Made by a program: the position numbers and the translations under genes. DNA of 64,000 bases from Bradyrhizobium icense (GTDB lineage Bacteria; Pseudomonadota; Alphaproteobacteria; Rhizobiales; Xanthobacteraceae). The notes beneath the pieces are model-generated. The model was not told the DNA's origin and ran no database searches. It was given only the letters and a program-made list of their open reading frames with translations. Shown here in pieces: positions 1-7,579 of this stretch. Every line of letters begins with the position of its first letter. Positions within the stretch are counted from its first letter, which is position 1. The stretch covers positions 6,944,001-7,008,000 of the forward strand of contig NZ_CP016428.1 of assembly GCF_001693385.1 (NCBI RefSeq). The letters are read 5' to 3'.

Positions 1-80
1 CGTGGCTTCGTTCAAACGATACGCCCATGGCTGGTCCTTCTCTCAAGTTCTTACTGTATACAAACCGACGAACGTTCGGC

Positions 81-1264
81 TCATCCGATCCTAATCGGCA
101 GATTGCGCGGGCCTCGAACCGTACCTTGCGACCAGGTGGTGGGCTTCGAAATATCGAGGCTGAAGACAGGAATGCGTTTCAGCCATTCCTGCAACGCCAC
201 CACCATTTCCATCCGCGCGAGATTCGAGCCGATGCAGCGGTGAATTCCGAGACCGAAGGCGGCATGCGGATTGTGCTTGCGATCGATCACGACCTTGTCC
301 GCATCGGGAAATTTTCCGGGATCGCGATTGGCGGCGGGAAACGACAGCAGCACCATCTGTCCTTCCCGCAGTTGACAGCCGCCGACATCTGTCGTTTTCG
401 CGATCTCCCGTGCCATCGTCACCGGCGCATAGGCACGCAACAGTTCTTCCACCGCGGTTGGAATCAATTCCGGGTCCGCCACGAGCCTTGCCCGATCCTG
501 CTCGTGCGTCGCCAAATGCCACAGCGATGATCCGATCGCGCTCCAGGTGGTATCGATGCCGGCCACCAGCAGCAGGCGTAATGCACCAAGAACCTGGCGG
601 TCCGAGAATGGTTTGCCATCGGGCGAACGCGCTGCGATCAGGAAGCTGACGAGATCCTCGCCCGGATCTTCGCGGCGCGCCTTGATTTGCACCTCGAAAT
701 AGGCGGCGATCGCCTCCTCCGCCTGCCGAAGCGCCGCTTCGTCGGTGACGCCGGTCTGCAGCGCCATCGTGATCCATTCGCGAAACTGATCGCCGTGCTC
801 GGCCGGAATCCCGAGCATGTGACTGATGATCAGCACGGGAATGTTCTGGGCGTAGTCGACCGCACCGTCGCATATGCCATTGGCGACGAAGCGGTCGATC
901 AGCTCATTGCAAACTGCCCGCGCCTTTGCTTCGAGCTTCGCGACGGCCTGCGGCGTGAAGGGCGGGATCAGGACCATCCGCATCGGGCGGTGGTCAGGCG
1001 GATCCGACGTGATCGGCGGCGAATTCACCCGGTAGTCGCTTTCGCGGACCACCACGCGGCGCGACGAAAATTTTCGTAATCGTAGGCGATGTCGCGGATG
1101 TCCTGATAGCGCGTCGGGAAGTAGACCCCCCTATAGCGGTCCGTATGGGCGATCGGACATCGCTGCCGCAGACCGTCCCAGATCCCATAGGGGTCGGTGG
1201 TCCAGGCCGGATCGAGATGATCCCAATCCGTGGCCCAGTCAGAAACCGGAGGACGTGCGGTCAT
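81..1264 (-). pseudogene. Cytochrome P450, interrupted by a single-base frameshift
   Basis: The reading frame starts at 1264 (ATG behind GGGAGCGAGA) and matches the N-terminus of the intact P450 at 3562-4782 up to the residues IAYDYENF. It then runs out of frame and stops near 1025. The rest continues in another frame to the stop at 81, with every C-terminal P450 motif: I-helix AGIDTT, EELLR (ExxR), and the haem loop FGLGIHRCIG with the cysteine ligand. Adding one base in the A-run at 1067-1070 would restore the expected sequence ENFSSRRVVVRE. The damage is therefore one missing base in a homopolymer, either a real inactivation or a sequencing error. If repaired it would be about 394 residues, a normal length for a soluble bacterial P450. 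It is a close paralogue of the second P450 and probably used the same ferredoxin. Confidence 0.85.
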
Positions 1265-1320
1265 TCTCGCTCCCGGATACATTGCCCGCCATGCCTACCC
1301 GACTCATTCGGACGGCACGG

Positions 1321-1350
1321 CATCTGATATATCAGATAATATATCAGATG
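1321..1350. promoter_or_regulatory. Palindromic operator between the P450 gene and the GntR regulator
   Basis: A 30-base inverted repeat with 12-base arms (CATCTGATATAT and its complement) around a 6-base centre. The left part holds a perfect 16-base palindrome, ATCTGATATATCAGAT, and a further half-site follows. It lies between the divergent P450 (start 1264) and GntR (start 1389) genes. Short AT-rich palindromes of this kind are typical operators of FadR/FCD-type GntR regulators. That the neighbouring GntR binds here is an inference. Confidence 0.7.
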
Positions 1351-1388
1351 CACTTCGTCAACCGTGATTCGAGCCGGAACCAGACGCC

Positions 1389-2075
1389 TTGTCCAAAGCC
1401 TCAAGGAAACCCAAAGCGCGCAAACAGCAGCCGGCGGAAGCCGAAAGCCTGACGGATCGGGCCTATAACCTGCTCGAAGAGATGATCGCCACGCTGCAAT
1501 TGGCGCCGGGCACGCCGGTGTCGGAGGCCGAGCTTTCAGCCCAGCTTGGAATCGGCCGCACTCCCGTGCGGGAAGCCATGCAGCGGCTGGCGCGGGAACG
1601 GCTTCTGCTGGTCCTGCCCCGCCGCGGCTGCATCGTCACGCCGATCAGGCCCGAGGAAGAGGTGATGCTGATCGAAACGCGCCGCGCGATCGAGACGTTG
1701 GTGATAAAGACGGCGGCCGTGCGGGCCAGCGAATCCGAACGCAGGCGGTTTGGCGAGATCGCCGCCCGAATGAAGACTGCGCTGCGCACGCATGACTTCG
1801 ACGCCTTCGCTCGGCTCGATGCAGAATTCAATCGCCTTTGCGTTGCCGCTTGCCGGAACGAACTTGCGGGTTCGATGATGCAGGTGATCGCTCCGCTCAA
1901 TCGCCGCTTCTGGTTTACCCATCACGGTCGAACGTTGTCGCAGGAAGGCGTGGAGGCGCACATCGACATCGCGCTAGCGCTGTCGCGCGGTGATGCCACG
2001 GCTGCGCTGGCTGGAACCGAGCGGCTGCTGCGCTATGTCGAGAGCCGCGTCGGTCAATCCACCGTGACCGCCTGA
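1389..2075 (+). CDS. GntR-family transcriptional regulator (FCD/FadR subfamily)
   Basis: A 228-residue one-domain-plus-effector regulator. After a basic N-terminal tail (residues 1-20), a winged helix-turn-helix covers about residues 22-85 (LTDRAYNLLEEMI, then IGRTPVREAMQRL, the classic GntR recognition helix). An all-helical FCD domain follows at about 95-215, with the RRAIETLVIKTAA helix and the DAEFNRLCVAAC segment expected to line the metal/ligand pocket. The start is a TTG at 1389; no in-frame ATG fits better. It is transcribed away from the damaged P450 gene with a strong palindrome between them, so local autoregulation and control of the P450 is the likely job. The ligand is unknown; FCD regulators usually sense small carboxylic acids. 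Confidence 0.88.
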   Translation: MSKASRKPKARKQQPAEAESLTDRAYNLLEEMIATLQLAPGTPVSEAELSAQLGIGRTPVREAMQRLARERLLLVLPRRGCIVTPIRPEEEVMLIETRRAIETLVIKTAAVRASESERRRFGEIAARMKTALRTHDFDAFARLDAEFNRLCVAACRNELAGSMMQVIAPLNRRFWFTHHGRTLSQEGVEAHIDIALALSRGDATAALAGTERLLRYVESRVGQSTVTA

Positions 2076-2085
2076 AAGGACCTTC

Positions 2086-2646
2086 TCAACCCGATCGCTT
2101 CTGGCCGCCTTCGAAGACGGTCATCCCAGCGGCAGGATCGAGGTCAACTCCGGTCGCTTCCGTCAGCCGCGCCATTGTCATGTAGAAGCCGATCGCGAGT
2201 ATCGATTCGACGATCTCCTGCTCGCTGAAATGCTTGCGCATGGCGGCAAAAACAGGTTCGGCAACGCGCACGTTCTCGATCACTTCGCGGCCGAAACCCA
2301 GCAGCGCCGTTTCGGCGGCATTGAAGGCGGCGTCCTCGTATTTGCCCTGTTCGATGCAGTCGATCTGCCGCTGGGTAACTCCGACGCCGAGCGCGATCGG
2401 AACATGCTGCCGCCACTCATATTCGCCGTGCTCCCATTGTGCGACCTGGAGGATCAGCAATTCGCGATTGACGTGGCTGAGCTTCTGGCGGTGCAGGATC
2501 GAATTGGCGAACCGCATCGCCGGAATGAAATTGGCCTCCGCATGCGCCATCATCCGGAAGATGTTCAGCACGACCGGCATCCTGTCGAAGGACGCGCGTA
2601 TGTCGCCACTGGTGGCCGCTGGGTCGATCAGGGGAAGTCTTGCCAT
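2086..2646 (-). CDS. Carboxymuconolactone decarboxylase/AhpD-like family protein
   Basis: 186 residues, start at 2646 chosen for the AAGGA ribosome site and the MARLPLIDP opening; the frame stays open upstream but without family-like sequence. The core HVNRELLILQVAQWEHGEYEWRQH matches, in pieces, the CMD/AhpD signature. The position of the redox CxxC pair of true AhpD proteins holds EYEW, so a thiol peroxidase-reductase role is unlikely. Many such Cys-less members sit in catabolic operons with P450s. It is the last gene of a minus-strand run (ferredoxin, P450, VOC protein, this gene) and converges on the GntR gene with a 10-base gap. Probable role: a step, or a stress-protective function, in degrading the P450 substrate. 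The exact reaction cannot be read from sequence. Confidence 0.75.
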   Translation of the reverse strand: MARLPLIDPAATSGDIRASFDRMPVVLNIFRMMAHAEANFIPAMRFANSILHRQKLSHVNRELLILQVAQWEHGEYEWRQHVPIALGVGVTQRQIDCIEQGKYEDAAFNAAETALLGFGREVIENVRVAEPVFAAMRKHFSEQEIVESILAIGFYMTMARLTEATGVDLDPAAGMTVFEGGQKRSG

Positions 2647-2741
2647 CCGCTTTTCCTTACGTTCCTGTTCTTGTTGCCCCGTGCGGACGCCTCCGCGCTC
2701 TGGTCCTAAACTTACCTCACAGTTGCCGGATCGCGGATCGC

Positions 2742-3275
2742 TCAGCGGCCGCCGACTTCGCGGATCGGATCGGAGCCGTCCCAATCTTTCGCAACCCGGC
2801 GGATGTGCTCGAAAAAACTTCCCTTGCTGCCGCTGATGTCGGAAATCTCTACCACCGTGCCGGGATGGGCTTGCGTATCGAAATAGGCGAAGCGGCCCTG
2901 CTCGCCGCCGATCTGGCCCTCGTGTCCCACTTTATAGCCAAGCGACAATGCGCGGTCGTAGAGAGCCTGGTAGTCCCGGGTCCAGTACGACATGTGCTGC
3001 AATCCTTCGCGCCCGGAGTCGAGAAACTCCTTGTACATCGAGGGCGCATTGTTGCGCTGCTGGATCAGTTCGATCTGGAGATCGCCGGAATTGGCGAGCG
3101 CCACGCTCATCTCCATGGCGGAGTCCTGTCCGCGATGGCGGAAGTAGTCGGTCTTGACCTTCTCGATATAATACCAGGGCCCGACGCCCATCACATTGAC
3201 CCAGTGATCCATGGCGGCACGGATGTCCCGTACCACGTATCCATTTTGGCAAACCGCGCCAAAGATACGGCTCAT
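2742..3275 (-). CDS. VOC-superfamily (glyoxalase/dioxygenase fold) protein
   Basis: 177 residues from the ATG at 3275, which follows a GGGAG ribosome site. Two beta-alpha-beta-beta-beta modules are visible: residues 1-60 (GYVVRDIRAAMDHWVNVMGVGPW) and about 85-150, with histidine in GLQHMSYW and glutamate in GTVVEISD, plausible metal ligands of a VOC enzyme. The family covers glyoxalase I, extradiol dioxygenases, epimerases and resistance proteins, so substrate cannot be assigned. It lies 95 bases upstream of the CMD gene and downstream of the P450, separated from the latter by a palindromic repeat that may alter mRNA decay between the two parts. A role in the same catabolic pathway is inferred from position. 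Confidence 0.78.
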   Translation of the reverse strand: MSRIFGAVCQNGYVVRDIRAAMDHWVNVMGVGPWYYIEKVKTDYFRHRGQDSAMEMSVALANSGDLQIELIQQRNNAPSMYKEFLDSGREGLQHMSYWTRDYQALYDRALSLGYKVGHEGQIGGEQGRFAYFDTQAHPGTVVEISDISGSKGSFFEHIRRVAKDWDGSDPIREVGGR

Positions 3276-3410
3276 AACGATCTCCCGTCTGCTGCCGGCG
3301 GTATCTCTTCGCCTCTTGTTTCTTATAAATCCCACCGTTCAGCGACGCGAAGATCGAGGTCAAGTGGCAGCAGCGCATTAGATCGAAGAGCCGCCGCGTC
3401 GGAACTCCAC

Positions 3411-3541
3411 TCCCTCTCCCGCTTGCGGGGGAGGGCTGGGGTGGGGGCGTCGCCGCGAGTCACGCTGTTCGTATGGAGAGAGCCCCCACCCGGATCGCAT
3501 CTGACGATGCGATCCGACCTCCCCCGCAAGCGGGGGAGGTC
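3411..3541. repeat. Complex palindromic intergenic repeat (REP/BIME-like)
   Basis: GC-rich nested inverted repeats fill the gap between the P450 stop and the VOC start. Two outer units each carry CCCGCTTGCGGG-type palindromes (3412-3435 and 3519-3541). Inner arms GGTGGGGGC (3440-3448) and GCCCCCACC (3482-3490) are complementary. A perfect 11-base hairpin, CGGATCGCATC with loop TGAC, occupies 3491-3516. Elements of this make-up are widespread in Bradyrhizobium-type genomes and often lie inside operons. Genome copy number cannot be checked here. Confidence 0.8.
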
Positions 3542-3561
3542 GGGCCACGCCGGTGTTGCAA

Positions 3562-4782
3562 TCAGTTCGCCTTCCCGAACAGCAGCGGCAATTGGCGCGG
3601 GCCGCGAACGGTGCCTTCCGACCAGGTGACCTTGCCGGCCGGATCGAGCCTGAAATCCGGAATCCGCTTCAGCCATTCCTCGATCGCAACCGTCATTTCC
3701 ATGCGCGCGAGGTTGGAGCCGACGCAGCGGTGAATACCGAGGCCAAATGCAGCATGGCGATTTTCCTTGCGGTCGATCACCACCTTGTCGGCATCGGGGA
3801 ACATGGCGGGATCGCGGTTGGCGGCCGGAAACGACAGCAGCACCATGTTGCCGGGCTTGACCGGGCAGCCGCTGATCGTGGTCTCCTTCATCACCTCGCG
3901 CGCCATCGTCACCGGCGAATAGGCGCGCAGCAACTCTTCGACGGCGAGCGGCATCAATTCCGGCTCCTTGACGAGGCGTTCGCGGTCCGCCGGTGTCTTG
4001 GCCAGATGCCACAGCGAAGATCCGATCGCGCTCCAGGTGGTGTCGATGCCGGCGATCAATAGCAGCCGCAGCGAGCCCAGCACATGTTCGTCCGCCAACG
4101 GATTTCCATCCCTGTCTTTCGCCTTCATCAACGTCGAGATCAGATCGTCGGTCGGATTGCTCTTGCGCTGCTCGAGATGGCCGGCGAAATAGCCGGTCAT
4201 CTCCCTCACCGCCTCCATCAGCGCATTGTCGTCCTTGATGCCGAGCTCGAGGATGCCGTGAATCCATTTGATGAAGAGATCGCCGTCCTTCTCGGGAATC
4301 CCAAGCATGTGCGCGATCGCACGCACCGGAACGTGCTTGGTGTAGCGCGCGGCGGCGTCGCATTTGCCGTCGGCAATGAACTCGTCGATCAGCTCATTGC
4401 AAATCGCGCGTACACGCGGCTCGAGCTTCTTCATCGCGTCCGGGGTGAACGGCGGGAGCAGAATTTGCTTGGCCGGCTTGTGCTCGGGCGGATCGGAGGT
4501 GATCGGTGGCGCGCGGGCCGTGATCTCCGGGCGAACGTCGCGCACGATCACGCGGCGGGAAGAGAAGTGCTCGGTGTCGTAGGCGATTTCCTTCACCGCC
4601 TGGTAGGTGGTCGGCATGTAGCAGCCGAGAAAGCGCTCGGTGTGAACGACGGCCGAAGCCGCGCGCAGCTTTTCCCAGATCGGAAACGGGTTCTCCGTCC
4701 ATGTCGGATCGGTGTGGTCGAAATCGTTGACCCAGTCGGTGACCGGCGGATGTTCGGGCATGATGCTGGCGGAATCGGACAT
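3562..4782 (-). CDS. Cytochrome P450 monooxygenase
   Basis: A complete 406-residue class I bacterial P450 without a membrane anchor. Visible motifs: I-helix oxygen-activation segment AGIDTT (about residue 245), ExxR as EELLR, and the haem-binding loop FGLGIHRCVG whose Cys is the proximal ligand. It hydroxylates or otherwise oxidises a small hydrophobic substrate with two electrons from a ferredoxin, whose gene lies 64 bases upstream on the same strand. The start at 4782 has GAGG about 11 bases ahead. No ferredoxin reductase gene is nearby, so a reductase encoded elsewhere must be used. The substrate is unknown. The frameshifted gene at 81-1264 is a close paralogue, pointing to a local duplication or two related P450s serving one pathway. 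Confidence 0.95.
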   Translation of the reverse strand: MSDSASIMPEHPPVTDWVNDFDHTDPTWTENPFPIWEKLRAASAVVHTERFLGCYMPTTYQAVKEIAYDTEHFSSRRVIVRDVRPEITARAPPITSDPPEHKPAKQILLPPFTPDAMKKLEPRVRAICNELIDEFIADGKCDAAARYTKHVPVRAIAHMLGIPEKDGDLFIKWIHGILELGIKDDNALMEAVREMTGYFAGHLEQRKSNPTDDLISTLMKAKDRDGNPLADEHVLGSLRLLLIAGIDTTWSAIGSSLWHLAKTPADRERLVKEPELMPLAVEELLRAYSPVTMAREVMKETTISGCPVKPGNMVLLSFPAANRDPAMFPDADKVVIDRKENRHAAFGLGIHRCVGSNLARMEMTVAIEEWLKRIPDFRLDPAGKVTWSEGTVRGPRQLPLLFGKAN

Positions 4783-4846
4783 CGGAGCAAATCCTCTGTT
4801 TGGTTCGTTCAGATCCAGGTGGAATCAAATCGGTATTGGGACCGGG

Positions 4847-5056
4847 CTATTCCTCGGTCACCTCGATCGCGATCTCGGGACAGTTGCTCTGAGCAAGCCA
4901 GGCCTTGTCTTCCAGACCCGCAGGCACGGAGCCGTCGCCGACTTCGTGCGCGTTGCCGAATTCGTCGAGCTCGAACAGTTCCGGTGCCAGTGATTTGCAG
5001 CGTGCGTGGCCCTGACATTTGTCCTGGTCGACGCGGATCTTCAGCTTTCCGGCCAT
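4847..5056 (-). CDS. Ferredoxin, 3Fe-4S type with CxxHxxC motif, P450 redox partner
   Basis: 69 residues from the ATG at 5056 (GGGGAA ribosome site upstream). Cluster ligands are in CQGHARC and in the C-terminal NCP, giving C-x2-H-x2-C...CP. A histidine stands where a fourth cysteine would sit in a 4Fe-4S ferredoxin. Ferredoxins of this atypical type are known partners of P450s in Rhodopseudomonas palustris and actinobacteria. It carries electrons from a ferredoxin reductase to the P450 encoded just downstream. It is the first gene of the minus-strand operon, transcribed divergently from the TetR regulator, whose presumed operator lies about 90 bases upstream. Confidence 0.93.
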   Translation of the reverse strand: MAGKLKIRVDQDKCQGHARCKSLAPELFELDEFGNAHEVGDGSVPAGLEDKAWLAQSNCPEIAIEVTEE

Positions 5057-5143
5057 CGCAGCGTTTCCCCTCTTTGTGGCGCGCATTGTCTCGCGCTGCC
5101 TTTCCGTCGGCGCAGCGGCACAGACCCGCCAGAGCACCGCGAA

Positions 5144-5158
5144 GTTATATCATATTAC
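5144..5158. promoter_or_regulatory. Candidate operator between the ferredoxin-P450 operon and the TetR gene
   Basis: An AT-rich imperfect dyad, GTTATAT-C-ATATTAC (6 of 7 positions pair), stands out in a GC-rich gap between divergent genes. It could be the TetR binding site, a minus-strand -10 region, or both. Confidence 0.4.
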
Positions 5159-5210
5159 ATTCGCGCCGCCGTTGTGCTGTCAAGTCAAAAGTTATAGAGC
5201 ATGATGCTGA

Positions 5211-5849
5211 ATGCCGCCTCGACCTGCACGCAAAGCGCTGAATGCCTATCACCACGGGGATCTTCGTGATGCCCTGGTCCAGGCCGCGTTGCATGAAGTG
5301 GAACTGGGTGGTCCCGAAGCGATCAGTATCAGCGCGCTGGCCAAGAAGCTCGGCGTCTCGCAGCCGGCGCCCTACAAGCATTTTGCCGATCGCGAGACGC
5401 TGCTGACGGCTGTCACCGCCGAAGCGTTCCGCCAGTTCAGCGCCATGATGCGTGCGGCGATTGAAAAGCCGTCGAAACAGTCGAAGCTGTCACGCTTCGC
5501 GCAGCTCACGCTCGATTTCGGCCTGCGCCGCAACGGCATCTATCGCCTGATGTTCGCGTCGCGAACCATGGCGTGCGCGCCAAAAGGCAGCGAACTGCAC
5601 AGCGCGGCAATGGAGACGTTCGAGCTCCTGGTGGAAGCGCTTGAAGCGCCTGCCGTCGGGCTCTTGCGCGAGCGTAGCGCCTTGAAGATTTGGGCCTCGC
5701 TACACGGCGTGGTCATGCTCGCCGAACAGGGATTGCTCACCGGCCAGGCTGCGCATGTCAGCCGGGAAGAACTGGTCGAGGACATCGTGGAGGAAACCAA
5801 ACTCGCGTTGTCCGTTGCAATCGAGAAGGCCAGCAAGATCGGCTGCTGA
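5211..5849 (+). CDS. TetR-family transcriptional regulator
   Basis: 212 residues. The N-terminal DNA-binding domain covers about residues 12-60 (YHHGDLRDALVQAAL, then ISALAKKLGVSQPAPYKHF, the TetR recognition helix). The C-terminal part (about 85-200) is helical and resembles the WHG-type TetR ligand domain. ATG at 5211 is the third of three closely spaced ATGs (5201 and 5204 are in other frames). It is divergent from the ferredoxin-P450 operon and is probably its repressor, released by the pathway substrate; this is inferred from position. No effector-specific residues can be named. Confidence 0.88.
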   Translation: MPPRPARKALNAYHHGDLRDALVQAALHEVELGGPEAISISALAKKLGVSQPAPYKHFADRETLLTAVTAEAFRQFSAMMRAAIEKPSKQSKLSRFAQLTLDFGLRRNGIYRLMFASRTMACAPKGSELHSAAMETFELLVEALEAPAVGLLRERSALKIWASLHGVVMLAEQGLLTGQAAHVSREELVEDIVEETKLALSVAIEKASKIGC

Positions 5850-5938
5850 CAGCCAACACTCTGGCAGCCGACGCTGCCGACAACACGGGCTCCATGGCGG
5901 CGCCGTTCTCGGCTTGGCCGCCATCGCGGCGCTCTGTC

Positions 5939-6385
5939 CTAGCGCGGCGCGAACGATTGATTACCGAAAGGCGACGCCGTGGGGACCGTCATCACGATGA
6001 AGCTGCGGCCGACCGATTGATGGCAGGAATTACATCCGGCAGTGAGTTCGCCAAACGCCTTGCCGAATGCTGCGCCATTGCGGGCCGTGATCGCACTGTC
6101 GAGTGATTTGATGGGTCGATCGACCATCGCGATATTGGGTACGGGTATGTCGGCATACAGCCCGACCGCATCCGTGAGGCCCGCCTTCAACAGCTCCAGT
6201 TCGTAAGCCGCCAGCTCCCAGTTTTGCTGCCGAGCCGCGGTCCACAGCTTGACCGCGCTCATGATGGCGGCAAGCCCAGGCGAGATTTTTTGCGATGTCT
6301 GGGCGGCGACCATGAAGGGGGACGCGCGTCCGACGGCGATTGCGGCGGCCGCTGCGAGACATTTCGTGCTTTTCGCATTCTTCAT
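5939..6385 (-). CDS. Exported cytochrome c-like protein with C-terminal CxxCH
   Basis: 148 residues. A Sec-type signal peptide is likely (residues 1-29, basic KNAKSTK then an Ala-rich stretch ending MVAAQ). The mature part is helical, with one haem-attachment motif, CNSCH, near residue 117, followed by SVGRSFIVMTVPTASPF. Its size and the late CxxCH resemble four-helix cytochrome c'-type proteins, but the tail after the haem site is longer and differs. It should be a periplasmic mono-haem protein; electron partner and role are unknown. It is divergent from the outer-membrane-like gene that begins at 6529 and converges on the TetR gene. Confidence 0.75.
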   Translation of the reverse strand: MKNAKSTKCLAAAAAIAVGRASPFMVAAQTSQKISPGLAAIMSAVKLWTAARQQNWELAAYELELLKAGLTDAVGLYADIPVPNIAMVDRPIKSLDSAITARNGAAFGKAFGELTAGCNSCHQSVGRSFIVMTVPTASPFGNQSFAPR

Positions 6386-6528
6386 TCCTGAGTTGCTGTC
6401 TTTTTCCTAAGCCGTTGTCGCCGGAATCCCTTGACCTGGGTCAATTTGTCCAGACCGCGCAAACACGCCACAGTTGCCGCGAGATCGCCCCTCGTCTGGC
6501 GGCGGCTTCTTGTATTCTCCGCGGCCAA

Positions 6529-7500
6529 ATGGTCATCTCGGCTGGTCAAGGGCGTCATCGATTGAGCACGAGTCTTACCAATCCCCCTGCACGTGGCCGC
6601 CTGCCATTCGGGCCGGCGCGAACTGTCAGACGCGTGGTGCTCGGCGCGCTGGCGTCAATGTGCCTGTCCGGTCTCGCCCTTGGTAATGACGAGGCCGTAG
6701 ACGACGAGGATGGGGCCACAGCCAAGCCGGCCCTGCCGAATTTCTACCTCGATATGAGAACCAACTACTCGACGCTGCCCGCCGGCGCGCTCTCGATCGG
6801 ATTCAGTACGCCGCCATTGTTGTCGACATTGGAGAACTTGTCCTCGCTCCGAACCCTCACCTCGCCGTCCAGCCGAAGCCTCTCTGTCGATCTCCCGGTG
6901 ACGGTCGATGTCAACGATCGGCTCTCGGTCTATGGCGGCGTCAGCGGCGGCTCCTCGCAGACCGGCACCGGTCCCTGGACTGATTTCACGATCTACAGCT
7001 TTACCGTCGGATTCCAGGCCGACATCTATCAGCAGAACGGCGGAATGTTTCCGACCATCACCGTTCAATCCAACGCGACACGATCGATTTCGGCCGCGCC
7101 GCTCGCCACGACGGCCTACAACACCATTCTCGAGGCGGGCTACGCGCTGAACGCGGACGAGACGCGCGGGCTGCTCGCTGGCGCGCAATACACGAGAGTC
7201 CTGGTCGATACCCCGTTCGCCCGCGTGAATCCCGATATCATCGGTTATGTCGGCGGCTATTATCAATGGGACAACAACTGGAAGCTCACTGGCCGCTTCG
7301 GCGTGCAATCCTTTGGCGGTGCGCAGCTTCTAAATCTGACGCCGTTTCCTGCATTCACGCAGCCGATCGTCCGGTTCGACCTCGACCGGATGGACGACAA
7401 CGACAACCGTTTGTTCGGCGTCACCGCGCAGATCGCATGGGCTCCGAAACCGTCCTATCAGCTCACGCTCCGAACCCCGCTTTATGCGATCAGAAATTAG
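6529..7500 (+). CDS. Putative outer-membrane beta-barrel protein
   Basis: 323 residues from the ATG at 6529; a TTG at 6562 preceded by AAGGGCG is an alternative start. A signal sequence (RRVVLGALASMCLSGLALG) is followed by a short acidic linker, EAVDDEDG, and about 250 residues of alternating polar and aromatic strands, for example LPVTVDVNDRLSVYGGVSGG, TIYSFTVGFQADIY and GYVGGYYQWDNNWKLTGRFG. That pattern fits a small transmembrane barrel or transporter-type outer-membrane protein. No closer family is recognised. It stands alone between the cytochrome-like gene and the nas cluster, converging with nasA. Confidence 0.6.
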   Translation: MVISAGQGRHRLSTSLTNPPARGRLPFGPARTVRRVVLGALASMCLSGLALGNDEAVDDEDGATAKPALPNFYLDMRTNYSTLPAGALSIGFSTPPLLSTLENLSSLRTLTSPSSRSLSVDLPVTVDVNDRLSVYGGVSGGSSQTGTGPWTDFTIYSFTVGFQADIYQQNGGMFPTITVQSNATRSISAAPLATTAYNTILEAGYALNADETRGLLAGAQYTRVLVDTPFARVNPDIIGYVGGYYQWDNNWKLTGRFGVQSFGGAQLLNLTPFPAFTQPIVRFDLDRMDDNDNRLFGVTAQIAWAPKPSYQLTLRTPLYAIRN

Positions 7501-7579
7501 CGACGAAGCCGCAAGAGCCCGGACCATCGTCCGGCAAGGGACTTTTGATTGATCGGAACGCGCCGACCTGTGGGCCGCT

